Part shown: positions 1-12,431 of the stretch, in pieces | Layout: each line of letters begins with the position of its first letter | Numbering within the stretch: the first letter of the stretch is position 1 | Source of the DNA: Pelomyxa schiedti | Lineage: Eukaryota; Evosea; Pelobiontida; Pelomyxidae | Direction of reading: 5' to 3' | DNA: 64,000 nt | Assembly (NCBI GenBank): GCA_020536535.1 | Contig: JAHLWZ010000817.1 | Location: 49,827-113,826, forward strand | Program-made: the position numbers and the translations under genes | Notes under the pieces: generated by a model | What the model was told of the DNA's origin: nothing | Seen by the model: only the letters and a program-made list of their open reading frames with translations | Databases searched by the model: none

Positions 1-1424
1 GAAATTGGTATAGTTAGTTATGTCAATTAGAAAGATATCTCTTTGGTGAACATCTCACTGATGTCATGTTGAGATCAGAGAATCGCGGTCTGCCTGCACC
101 ACGTTTAATTGTAGATATTGTCAACATTTTGTACAAAGGAGGCATGCTCTGAAAAACTCACTGAATAAAGAGTAATGGTTTCTCTTAACAATAGCTGAGA
201 CTGAGAGCGAGCTATTACGTTTGGCTGGCACCAAAACTCAAGTAATGGCCATCATGGCAATAGTTGACCGTGGTAAGTTGGCTACATTTCCAAATATCTG
301 TTTATGCCTGTAGGTCAGCCATATGACTTCAGCACAGTTGAAGATCTCAACAATCTTGTAGATCTTTTAAAACAGTACCTTAACAACCTTCCCGATCCAG
401 TTATTCCTTATGAAGAGTATCCTAAAATACTTGCCCTGGGTGAAAGTATAACAATGGTAGAAACAATCTCGATTCTCACAATACACTTTAGGGAATGCTC
501 CTGTTGTAGAATACAAACAGTTTATTGCACAACTTCGTCCTGAGACCCACAAGAACTTTTTACTTTTTCTCATTGCCTTTTTAAATAGGGTACCTCTTTG
601 CATAGTAGATTCCAATTAAATGAACCAGGTTCTCAAAACAAGCCTTATGAATAGCAAAAACATTGCAGTTTGCTTCCGAGGAATGATGCGTGTCAAACCG
701 GAGGAGCAACTGAAGCCTTCAGATTGCCCAGAGGATCCATCTGCACTCCTTTTCAAGGAGAGTCAGAAGATGAACTCTGAAAGTACGGCATTGTCCGTAC
801 TTATCGAGAACGGGGCCACGGGACTGGGATTCCCTGATCCATTCAATTTAACAGCTCAGGTTGCTACTCCTTCAAAAACGTTGTTTCCTCTTTAATGCAA
901 TTACCTCTTTTTCCTCACGACAGAAGAAACCAAAAACAAAGCGAGTCAAGGTGTGTAACGTTCCCATAGCCTCTCAACACCCTAACACTTGCACGCAGGC
1001 CAGAACTGCGGAGCTTACTCCAGCAGAACAACAAGCTTGCACTATGTGGGGCAAGGGCACTTCCATGACCAAAACCCAGTTCAGAGACCTTTTACAAGAC
1101 CTGTGCCGCGACCAGGTTCGTCTTGAACTGCTTATCGCAAGCTTCTGATTATTAAAATAGTCAATCCCCCCTCCCGACGATGCCGACATTGAAGAAGGCT
1201 TGCAGACTATTGATTTGGCTGATCCCAGCAGAGTTACCTTCAAAGAGTTCCAACAGGTTATCCATTCCCTTCTCAAATAGGCACCTAACACTAGTACAGT
1301 TTTGGAAATGGTACACAAGCACACGCAAGTAGGGAAGCTTCCTTCTGCCAATTTTTGTCATGGTTGTTTTTTGTACAATGAAATTTTTAAAAAGGGCACC
1401 ACTGCCGCACCCAAAGCTCAATAG
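1..1424 (+). CDS. RhoGAP-domain protein, 5' end outside window
   Basis: GTPase-activating protein for Rho-family GTPases. The reading frame is open at the window edge, so the N-terminus is missing. Spliced exons give the RhoGAP signature: a YLFGEHL start, then DRGQPYDFSTVEDLNNLVDL, LLKQYLNNLPDPVIPY and, after further introns, NSKNIAVCFRGMM, which matches the family's NKM..NLA..F helix. Clear introns include gtaagt...tgtag near 273-313 and gtgaaag...tttag near 440-491. Near 150-195 the join is unclear because of in-frame stops. The C-terminal part has two amphipathic segments (TSMTKTQFRDLLQDL and PSRVTFKEFQQ) that resemble degenerate EF-hand helices without a full calcium loop. I place the stop at the TAG ending at 1424, reached through two short introns. 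Reading without them would stop at 1280. It converges on the Rab2-like gene. Confidence 0.8.
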
Positions 1425-1491
1425 GAGGAAGGGAAAAAAAGTTTATGGCCTATTTATTTGGTTTTCTTCAAGTCTTTCCAAAGGTTCTATA

Positions 1492-2616
<1,125 letters not shown>

Positions 2617-2951
2617 TGGCAATTATGGGAAAAAACCACTACTGCAAAAAAGGGTCTGCCAAAGGGGACCTGTTGTTGGTTGGTTTTCTTTTGAAAAAAA
2701 TTTCTATTTCCCCGTTGTGGCGCGTCTTGTACCTTGGCTCTTTTTTTTTTTTTTCTTTCGCTTCTTTCATTTTTTTCCACTGTCCCTTTTTTTAGATTCA
2801 GGTTCGAGCGAACTACTTCTTGGGCAAGTGATCTCGTGGTACCCACAACCTCCTCCACTTGCACCTGTGTCACAGCGCTATGTTCCGTTCCCCGTATACG
2901 AAAGAAATCTGTTAACTCCAGGGTTTATTGCGTTTTTTTTTTTTTCTTGTG

Positions 2952-4266
2952 ATGGATGGTGCGTACTTCGTGTCGCGGTCAGAGCTTTTGGGTTGGCTCA
3001 ATGACCTCCTGGGTCTAGATTACACCAAGTTGGCCGAATGGCCGTTCACTCTCGCCAACGCACCCTTTTCTCTCCCACAATGCGCCTTATGGTTGCGAAC
3101 TAAATGAATTCTACAGAGTGGAGCAAACTTGCACGGGCGCTGCTCATTGTCAAATTATGGACATGCTGTATCCTGGTAAATTTTTCGCTCTTGACTGTTG
3201 TAATTATCCTTATTTCATATCTGAATTATGGTTTGAAATTAAATCTTTCAATTTCAATTTACATATGCACATTACTTTCCACAATCTCACACTTATTTAA
3301 ATTAACAAGGAAGGGTGCCTCTGTCAAAAGTGAACTTCAATGCCAGACACGATTATGAATACATTCAGAATTATAAGGTATGGTTTTTAAGGGTTACTTT
3401 CTGATTAGGACCGCATTAACACTGCAGCCAGATACTTCAAACGGTTTTTCAAAAATGTGGAGTAGAAAAGGTTATTTTCTTTGCCCCCTGTTCCAGCTGG
3501 GATTCCTCAAAGCATGCAGATTATAGATGTAAGTAAATTAATAAAGGGACGAATGCAAGATAACCTTGAATTCTTGCAATGGATGAAGCACTATTGGGAC
3601 CTTCACAACCCTGGTTTCATTTTCCCTTTCCCAGCAAACTTCCCCACTGTCAAAAACAAAAGGTGGAGAATATGACGGGCCCGAAAGAAGACGGCAGTCA
3701 GGAATTAGACTGGAGTTTGACAGTCAGTCCCTTCATCCCACAAACACTGCCCCCGCTGTCTCAACTGGAAGAGGAAGAGTAACACCCACTGTTACTGCCG
3801 CTCCCGTTAGGCCAAAGCCTGTCACTAGTACACTATATCTTGAAATCTAACCAATCTAACAACTTACTACAACAAAATCCAGCTAAACCCACTTCAGTGC
3901 AACAACAGACACCCGCAGACCGAAAGCCATCTGCAGCCCAAGATATTCCCGATCCAGTACCTGCCCAACTGACGTGAACACTTTCCTTCCAATAACTTCC
4001 TGTAGTGGGAACAAGTTCGAATACTTAAGAACACAGTGGATGTATTCCAGCACGAGCGTGATTGGTATTGGAAAAAACTCCGTGAAATTGAAGTTCTGTG
4101 CCAAAACCACAAGAATCCTGCTGCTGATACAACCAGCTTTACAAATGTGGATGAATTTGTGGAGTCCGTTCTAGCTGTTCTGTATGTGCATGAATTCCCA
4201 TTCACTCGTAATGGTTTTTTTAGTTATGCTCCGGACCCAGAGGGAGAAGAGCACAACAACTCGTAA
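2952..4266 (+). CDS. EB1: EB1-family microtubule plus-end tracking protein
   Basis: Binds growing microtubule plus ends through an N-terminal calponin-homology (CH) domain and dimerises through a C-terminal coiled coil. Spliced exons read MDGAYFVSRSELLGWLNDLL, VEQTCTGAAHCQIMDMLYPG, KVNFNARHDYEYIQNYK, ILQTVFQKCGVEK and KLIKGRMQDNLEFLQWMKHY, which follow the EB1 CH domain segment by segment. A Pro/Thr/Arg-rich linker follows, then the EB-homology coiled coil (VFQHERDWYWKKLREIEVLC and TNVDEFVESVLAVLYV). The tail ends PDPEGEEHNNS: acidic, but without the EEY/F end that recruits CAP-Gly proteins in animals and fungi. At least six introns. The tail sits 47 bases from the stop of the convergent gene. 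Confidence 0.93.
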
Positions 4267-4313
4267 ACTATGTAAACGATTTTTTGGGAAAAAAAAAGTG
4301 GCCATTTTATATT

Positions 4314-6056
4314 TCAAAAACGATTACTGCAGGCTCCATACAATTCACAAACTTTTTCAGCTTGTGACAAATCCCCCCCAATGAATGCAGAAGGCTCCTT
4401 TGATTTGCCACTCTCGTAGGACTGCACCCACTTGGTAATTGTGGCACTTGTGGAGCACAATGTCTGCCTTATGGATGCTTGTGGTGTACCCTGTTGCAAC
4501 AGCCACATTGCCATGTGATGCTTGCCTTTTTTAGTCAGGCCGGGATAGGCAACATATCGGTAAGGCCGCATTATGTAGGACTCCTTGTTTTGCGTAGAAT
4601 TTTTCAGGGATAGCCCAACTCTAGGACTCTTGATCAGCTTTGCGTTTCTGGGTGCATCAGGGTGTGCTGCCAGCCAAAGGGCTCTTTTAGTGCAATCCTC
4701 ACCTGGACACAAATTAGAAAAATAGATAAAAGCATTTAGTGGTGTACCTGGCTGCAAAGTCACAAAAGTACCGTGACTACGTACAAATTTGTCTATGCTA
4801 TCAGCCTTATTCATCTTCAAAATGTAATCAACGCACACACAGGGTCCATCTTTAACAGTGTTACAGATGAAAAATTACACAAAACCAACCTTTGATAGTT
4901 TTTGAGGAGGGATCATAGAGCCCTCTGACGAGGATACCTCCATAGGCACCACTTGGACCAAAGGTTAAATCCATGCCTACCACGCTTAGTTTACAAAGAA
5001 TTAATTACAACATACCCTTAAATGTGCCAGAGCGATATTTCCCACCAGTCTTGTGGAAATACCAGTTTCCATAGGTCATTTGCATTGCATCACCATGTGT
5101 AAATGTGTCTAAAAGTGGTGAGACACGTACCAGTGCTGTAACACCAACACAATTAGGTTACCTTTGTGAGCATATGCATTGAAATAGAATTCCAGTTCTG
5201 CAAAGTCTTTTCCCCCAAGTTAATCTTCAAAGGCTTTTGATCATTACTACGCACAATGTGGAAGTTGGCCGATGTACAAGGTGCAACTATTGAATAAAAA
5301 GTTTGCAATTCTGTCGAATTCCTTCTCGAATAACTTGTCATCAGGTATCGTAGAGGCATGGTCAAACCGCAGGCAGTCAGTGATCAAGGACGACCCAGTT
5401 CCATCATCCGGAGCAGAAGGCGGTGCCGCCGCAGCTGTAGATGTTGCAACAGAGGCAGATGCTGGTTTAGTAGTAGCTTCCTCTTTCACGGAAGTTGTGC
5501 TTGTTGTAGCAGCTTCTTCAGGTGATTCCTTCTTAACAACTTTAGAATCTGTGGAAGTGCAATTAGTACCAGCGGATCCAGTATCAGCACTGCTACTTGA
5601 TGTAGAAGTAGTAATTGTTGTTGATGTGGCTGAAGTTGTTGTAGTCCCACAATTGGGCTCGTTCTTTACTCCTTCCGCACCATTTGGTGCCGTCGACTCG
5701 GCCGCAAGAGGCGTTCCCGTAATTACCTTTTGTGCTCCTTTGCCGGGAGGTGCTACTTCGGCGTTCCTCTTTCCTCGCGCCTTTTTTGGTGTTGGTTGCT
5801 GGGCGTCACTTTCTGAAGAAGAGGACGCCGACGACGACGACGACGAGTGTTTTCCTCCCTTCGTTGTGGTTGCAGACTTGAGCGCAGACTTCGATTTGGG
5901 AGGGAAGTCGCGTTTGCGGGGGGCGATCGCCCGGCCGTCGCTGTCGCTGCCGCCGCTCTCGCTGACGTCCGTGTCCTCGCTGGATGGGTTGCTATCTTCG
6001 CTATCGCTCTCGTGCTTTTTGCAGCCGGGCTTGGCGTGGCAGCACCTCCCGCTCAT
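4314..6056 (-). CDS. Conserved protein of unknown function with Ser/Thr/Ala-rich N-terminus
   Basis: The first exon (5247-6056) encodes about 250 residues of low-complexity Ser/Thr/Ala/Lys sequence with basic clusters, as in many nuclear proteins. It leads into KLFEKEFDRIANFLFN. Splicing five further exons gives an ordered domain: TLYIGQLPHYFAELEFYFNA, HKDTFTHGDAMQMTYGNWYF, GGKYRSGTFKGMDLTFG, AYGGILVRGL, KDGPCVCVDYILKMN, and near the end SPRVGLSLKN plus PYRYVAYPGL. I recall similar uncharacterised eukaryotic proteins with the pattern LEFY..HPDPFTH..WYFHR..GTFKGLD.T. The RVGL...PYRYV stretch faintly recalls the 3-methyladenine DNA glycosylase (MPG) fold, but I cannot confirm that. The C-terminal segment (SIRQTLCSTSATITKWVQSY) looks like a helix-turn-helix. 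Function is not assigned. Confidence 0.7.
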
Positions 6057-6415
6057 CTTGGATCTGTTTTCTTTTTGCCTCTTCTTCAGAGTTTCCTCAG
6101 CGGCAGAATGGACTCCGAGAGGTCAGAACAGAATCCTCTGTGCTCAGAGCTCTGAGTGGTGTTGCCCAGCCTGAACACCACCTCTCACAGTCTGGTTGAT
6201 GGAATTTGTTAGGAGATGTCATAAGACTTCCAAGGGGGCGGGTGGATTGAGGAAAACTCGGGAAGGAAAGGTTCCATAGCTTTCCAGAAGGCACAAGGTT
6301 CTCAATCCAAAATCGCCTTACAAAGCACACAGCACCAAGTTGGGCTCTTCCACCAATTTTTTTGGTGGTGCACGTGGCGAGGGCCGCAGCCCCTCGCCAC
6401 AGTGCAATAAAAAAA

Positions 6416-9400
6416 ATGAGGACAAGAGGGTTGGGACCAGGGGGATATGGAAAGTCCAACTCGAACAGCGACGCTGGCAAACTTTTCAACGGGTTTTTGT
6501 TTTATTGCTCGTTTGGTTGTTTTTTTCCTCTTATTTTTTTTAAATATTACAATTAGTATTTTCGTTATTACTTTTAAGTTGTGTTTTTTATGGAATTGTC
6601 TGCTACTTACTGACTTATTTTTTTTTTTCTCTGTCACTTTAACTGTATGTTTGTGTGTAGCCTGCGGCGTTCCAGTGATACCAACCCACAGCAGCAACAT
6701 TCCCAACAAAATCACCGAGCGTCTACTCTAATGAAGGTTTGTTCCTTTTTTGTTTATTTTACAAATGAACTTTCCCAAGGAATGGGGACTCACAGCGGCA
6801 GATGAAGCCCTATCTGTGCCCAAAAAGCAAAGCAAACTCACAGAACAACAAAGGGAACTTGAAAAATTATTGAAGGTTGTATTATTGTGTAAACTGCCTG
6901 CTTAACAGTAACAAAAGGCTGAAGAGGGGCAAATAGCTGCCCTGGAGAAATTATCTCAATTATTTACTTCTGATCCTGCTGGAAAGAAAAAGACTGATAA
7001 CGAACTTGCTGAGCATCAGAATCAGGTTTCCTTCCGGCACATTTCTTGCAGTAACACACATCAGGCTGCCAGTCTCAAGACTGGGCTCTCCAAGGTGCAA
7101 ACTCAACTAAGTGGTCTAACAGGTTATGTAGCAACGCCCGAGACTGAACCAGTGGTACCAACCCCAAATACAGTATCTAAATGTGCAATAACTCACTATC
7201 CCCGTCACAGTTACGGTCTTCTGGCACCACTTGTATGCTTTCAGTATCCACTGGCCAAGCCGAAAAGGACTTGGGTGATGCTCGAGTGATTGAGGGAATA
7301 GCTCCGGTACCACAAAATCCGGAAGAAACGAGTAACACCCTTGTGGAAGCGTGCCGGCGTGGTGAAGTAGGAGCGGTAACGAAGTTGCTGGCTATGCTGC
7401 CAACGTCGCCACCACAACAATCTCACGTTAACACCAGCTTTGGAGTGAACTATGTGAACAAGACTGGAGAGACATGCTTGCATGTTGCTTGCGACATGGG
7501 ACATGTTGAAATCGTAAGAGTTCTGCTTCAACAGCCCAACTTGGACTTGAACCTTACCCGCCCTCTGCTCTACTGTACAAAGGCTGCACGTTCCCAAATA
7601 GTAAAGCTTATGCTAGGAGCAATGGTGGAGGCCGCGTGCGCAGCTGAATCACGCAATGGAGAGTTGGAAGAAAAAGAAAGAGAGGAAACTATACAGCACG
7701 TCGGGGCTACCTTTGTTGCAGCTGCCAAGAATGGACTCAAGGATATAGTTGCGACAATGCTGACTTTACCTCCGATCTTGAGACCCAGGGTGAACTTCGA
7801 GAACTCGGAGGGAACTGCACTAAGTACAGCCTGCAGAGAGGGGCATGCTGGGGTGGTGGATCTACTGCTCAAGGAGCCAAGTCTTGACTTGAACTGCGGT
7901 GATCCTCTGTGGTATGCCTCTCAGGCTGGCCATCTAGTAATCGTGAATATGCTTCTGTCCCACCCTCGCACTGCAGTAAACAAGATGAACCTTCAACACA
8001 AAACCCCACTGGTGGTTTCAATTCTCCACAACAGACCTGATGTTGCTCGAGCCCTGATTTCCCATGGCGGATCTATCCCAAAGGCTTGCGAAGAAGAGGT
8101 CTTGGCCAAGATAGGGTATAAGGGACTCTACACTTTGTTTTCACAAGGTTCCCCTCAGTGCATGCTTCCTCTGCCTAATGCTTTTTAGCAACCAGTATTG
8201 AGCTTTATCAGCGACGGCAAGATGAACAATCAACAAAGCAACAGCTGGAGAAGCAGATAATGGACTTGGAAGACCGGAGCAAGACACCAGGTAGAGCTAC
8301 TTACCTTAACCGATTTATTTACAACAAGTTAAAGATACCAACCGCACCCAAGATTCCACTGAGTTAACCAACAGTAAGAATGGTTTAACAAAAGACTCTT
8401 TTCACTTTCTTTCAAGAACTATGTGAATTGCAAGCTCGAGTAGAGACCTTGGAGCAGGAACTTGCAGACCAGAGATCAAGTACTATTTCCTTTTATCAAG
8501 TCGAACTCACTTCATTGAAGTGGCTGCTCTCGATGCTGAACTCTATGTCAAATTAGAGTCGTGTAAGTATTACAGTACTGTGCACTTTTAATCCTATGTG
8601 CAGATAGTGATCACGTCTTATTACACTTGCAACAAGGTGTTTGGTGTAATGTTCTTCCTGAATGCCAGAATTTATCATCTGTAACTATAACGCTTTCTGG
8701 TCGCAGTCCCTTTTCAGAGACTATTTGTCGGTTTACTCCGCTTGATAAGGTATTTCATCCTACAGTATGTACTGTTTTCACCCCAGAAAAGGTTGTAAAA
8801 ATTGTCATTCAACGAAAGTTTGGAATTAATGAAGCTGAACAACTTGTTTTTGCAAAATGCGGCGATACTGAGACCCCACTTGCGGATTCTTCTCTCACCT
8901 TAGCCAGTCTAGATTCTGCCAAGCTTGAAATCGAAGTGAAGGTCAAACCACTGTTGTCAATCCAAGAAAAGAATTTGGAATCTATAACAACGATCGGAAC
9001 AGGCTCATATGGTCTCGTGTCTAAAGAATGTTTGCATTCTCCTTTTAGTGAACAAGTGAAAATTGTGGCAGTGAAGTCACTTCATGAAGCAATAAGATCA
9101 GAACTTCACATTGATAACTTATGGAGAGAGTACAAGGTTGCAATCCATCCAACCCCTGACTAAATGGGAAAAAAGATCGCATCCAGCTTGCGTCACCCAA
9201 ACATAGTGAATTGCATTGGCACATGTTTAAACAGTTCAAGAGGTCTATGCATTGTGTATGAACTTGCAGAATTTAGCCTTAGGCAGCTTACCGAGAATGT
9301 ACTTTCTCCACATTACTCAATTAACATAACGGTACAGAGAGGGCTGAGCTTTCAAGAGATTATTGCTATTGGACTGGGAATTTCAAAAGGGATGCATGCC

Positions 9401-10338
9401 CTACATAGGTTACATCCCTTTTCGATTCACATGGAGAAAATAATTGATTTTTCAGGCAGAGCATCATCCACCGTGATCTCAGTAGTAATAACATTCTTCT
9501 TGACGCCTCGGGGATTCCCAAAATAATTGATTTTGGTTTGAGTCGCACCCTGGTGGTTTGTTAATTCTTGCCTAGGCATGTCTAAGAACCTAACTTGTGG
9601 AGCATCCACTCTCACACGGGCGCCGGGAACATTGATATACATGTCACCACAAATGTTTACAAACCACTACAGTCTGGAAGGTGTTTCTCAATCGGACGTC
9701 CTCACACTAACTCGGCCTCAGGAGACATGTGGCAGTTTGGCATCTTATTTGGTGATCTACTGGCTGCAGAGCAAACCTCGCCACCGCGGACATTAGCTGA
9801 TATTAAGAGATTCTTGGAGGTTCAAAAGAGTTCCCTTTCTCCAGAGGATTGTGCCGGTATGTGATGAAAAAATCTGAAAGCTGCTCATCTAGTATCCAAC
9901 AGAACTGGATCAACTGTGCGCAAATACGGATGTTGGAGAGGGTATCGTTGTTGAATTCCTGAATAGAAGAAATTCATGTCTACGTGCAACGTCAAAGTTG
10001 GACTCCAAGTTCCCGAATCTTCATCCTATTTGCTCTCAGCTTGTTGCACTTATTGTCAAGTCCTGTCTCTCAATAAGAGGTGAGCTGCCAGCACGTTCAT
10101 TAAATAGGAATATAAGCTAGTAGTAAATTCTTACAGGTAAGGTTATAACCATTTATTACCAACAGAGTGCAACCGGCCGCCATTCTCAGTGATTGAGAAG
10201 TTGTTGTACAGCTGCGCATCCATTGTATTCTCACCCACCGTTTCCGCACCAACAACAACCGATGACGAAATAGCACTTGCAATCAACAAGTGCCTGTCAT
10301 CCCTCGCCTTCTCCTTCTCACACTCACACCACCACTAA
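6416..10338 (+). CDS. Ankyrin-repeat, coiled-coil TKL-type protein kinase
   Basis: Predicted cytosolic signalling kinase. Order: a Gln/Ser-rich head, coiled coil ([16 protein letters not shown] and following exons), ankyrin repeats in a long exon ending near 8150 (for example [20 protein letters not shown] and [20 protein letters not shown]), a second coiled coil ([14 protein letters not shown]), a ubiquitin-like/Ras-binding-like segment near 8760-8940 ([13 protein letters not shown] ... [10 protein letters not shown]), then the kinase domain. Kinase motifs: IGTGSYGLV (Gly loop), VAVKSLHE (VAVK lysine), [14 protein letters not shown] (catalytic loop), KIIDFGLSR (DFG), [11 protein letters not shown] (APE replaced by SPQ), [14 protein letters not shown] and CNRPPF. 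All catalytic residues are present, so it should be active. An upstream in-frame ATG at 6362 is an alternative start. The join near 7090-7210 and the coiled-coil exons near 8480-8620 are uncertain. Confidence 0.85.
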
Positions 10339-11097
10339 ACTCCTCCTCCACCTCCCACACACACAAGCGCGACCAGTTTATTAAATCGTCCTACCACCCC
10401 CGCCACCACCAACACCCCGTTGGCACACAGTCACACAAGAGAGAGTAAAAAAAACTGGTACACCTTCTTGTATGTGGTCGTTTTGCCGGCACAAATGCTT
10501 TTGCCGAAGTGCACGTTTCTACAAACCACAAAACAAAAAAAAACACGGAGTCCACACTACCAGAGTTTTACCTCCTAAACCCTCCTGAGGCCTAAGCATT
10601 GGTCTTCAGCGATAGAGCTACGTCACGAAGGTTAGTCCGAACATAATGTCTGGGATCTCTGGGATTTTCCAATTAGAAAACCTAAACAGTCAAAACATAA
10701 AACAAATAAGCAAGGGTACACAGATATGAGATCTACTAAGACATCTACTAATACATCTCGGTCGGTTTTTTGTAGTATCATCGCCACAAACGCCACACAG
10801 CAACCCTGTTTTTCTTTTCGTTTTGACCACAAGTTAAAAGGCAAGAACCAGCAGCATAACCCACAGCCACCACGTTGTGCAGTTTGTGCTAACCACGAGT
10901 TAATAGGCAAGAACCCACAGCCGCCACGAGAGTACTCTTCTTCTGCCTCTGCCCGATTTCAGCCTCAGCCTCAGCCTCAGTTTATAAGTAAGTAAATCAT
11001 CTTCAACAACATGTTCAGTTATAAGTAAATCATTCAACTTCGACCCCAACAATGGGACGATGATAAAAAATAAAAAATTTAACAGGAAAATTCTGTG
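10339..11097. other. Intergenic region, 759 bases, no gene recognised
   Basis: No protein-coding frame with recognisable content. It lies between the 3' end of the ankyrin kinase and the start of the CWF19-type gene, so it should contain the kinase poly(A) site and the CWF19 promoter. Visible structure: CA/CCACC-rich DNA at 10330-10430, A-rich runs at 10447-10457 and 10530-10545, a degenerate direct repeat near 10828-10928, and four tandem CAGCCT-type units at 10962-10980. Confidence 0.6.
10828..10928. repeat. Imperfect direct repeat in intergenic DNA
   Basis: Two copies of a unit that starts CAC(A/G)AGTTAA(A/T)AGGCAAGAACC and ends CCACAGCC(A/G)CCACG. The first copy is at about 10828-10873 and the second at about 10892-10928. 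The first carries an extra AGCAGCATAA stretch. It could be a local duplication or paired regulatory sites upstream of the CWF19-type gene. Confidence 0.6.
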
Positions 11098-12390
11098 ATG
11101 GGGGACACACTTGCCGTGGTCGATGGCGAGCAATGCACTAACAGAGAGAAGCACAAAGCTAGTCACCACTCAGCCAACAAAGACCCCGTCGCGCACAAAA
11201 AGCACAAACACAAACACGAGAAAAAACACAAGCACGGCCGCAACAACCACAACTCCGACTCAGAACTCCACGACAATAACGCCAACACTGGGGAGGCCGA
11301 GGTATACGGACCCGCCGAGCCACCCACGTCACCTGCTGCAACTGCAACGACGGGTACCACCATCGACTGCTGTGCCGAACAGGACGTTGTTGCCTCAAAC
11401 CAAGACCCAAACGGCAACGGGACAGATACCACCACCACAACAACAACAACATCATCATCATCATCAACAACATCAACAAAAACAAAAGCAGGGGGGGCAC
11501 TGGAGAGGGATGCTTGGATGATAGCGCCCCCAAAGAGGACAAACCCACTACCTGGGGCTAAGAGCGAAGGGGGATTGAATGATGAAAGCAGTGCTAAGAA
11601 TGTCAAGGCGCCGCCGGTGGAGCTGAACCCGTTTATGAGTGGCGCAAAGCCACCGCCCGCTAAGGAGGATTCTGATCCTGCCAGTGTGTGGCCTATGTGT
11701 TTGGTGCATTTGTTTTAATTTTTCTTTTTAACTGCTGGGTAGTTCCAAAGTCCGCTCTGGTTGGTGATGGTGGAGCCAGTTGGCGAAGGCGTGCTTTGCT
11801 TAGAGCAAAGCAGCGAGCAGTCGAGGAAGGTAGGTCTCTTGACGAAGTTGTGGAAGAGAGATTTGAGGTGTCTTCCCCTTTTAAAGAAATAATATAGAAC
11901 CCTTAGAATGTGTTGCAGAGTGTGGAAGCTTTGATAAAGCGGACTCCTGCCCCTGAAAGGCATAGTCATCATGTAAAGTACGAAACATTCTCTCATATTT
12001 AAATATATAATACCACAGCCAACATATCCCATCACTGCACCAAATCAGCCCTAAAGCAATTTTGCTGGCAGTTCGTCTCGTTCAGATTTTGGGGAGAGGA
12101 GATCTTATCTGCAAAGAGACCACGCAACAATGCACAAGCCAACTGAGAACTCGTTAAGATGGTCAAGAGATATTCCCATTGCCAATCAAGATGAACCAAG
12201 TGATAAAACGCCCCCTGAATCCAATCCTCATGATGACAGAACTAGTTCAAAAGAAACTGGTGATAGAAACAGACCTAGGAGGAGTGAGGATTGGGGAAGG
12301 ACCCCAACTCGTGACAATGAAAGAAGTGTGACTAGGAGCACTGGAGAGGGGGAAAGATACAGAGATAGAGATAGAGTCAGGGAAAGGGAA

Positions 12391-12431
<41 letters not shown>

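Noticed and set aside
1161-1421. Minus-strand frame MSFGCGSG as the prenylated tail of the Rab2-like gene
   Set aside because: The phase does not match the upstream exon, and the frame runs on far past any cysteine pair.
2795-2830. tRNA-like GGTTCGAG near a T run
   Set aside because: No D-arm, anticodon arm or acceptor pairing around it. It lies between the divergent Rab2 and EB1 starts.
5272-6174. 300-codon open frame on the + strand
   Set aside because: It is antisense to the Ser/Thr/Ala-rich first exon of the conserved unknown protein. Low-complexity DNA keeps the opposite frame open, and the Val/Ala/Leu content is its mirror.
10961-10985. CAGCCT repeats as a CRISPR-like or satellite array
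   Set aside because: Only about four short units without spacers; a simple microsatellite in a eukaryotic intergenic region.
11159-11606. Minus-strand frames rich in Leu/Met/Val or Trp
   Set aside because: Antisense of the Lys/His/Thr repeats in the CWF19L2-type first exon.
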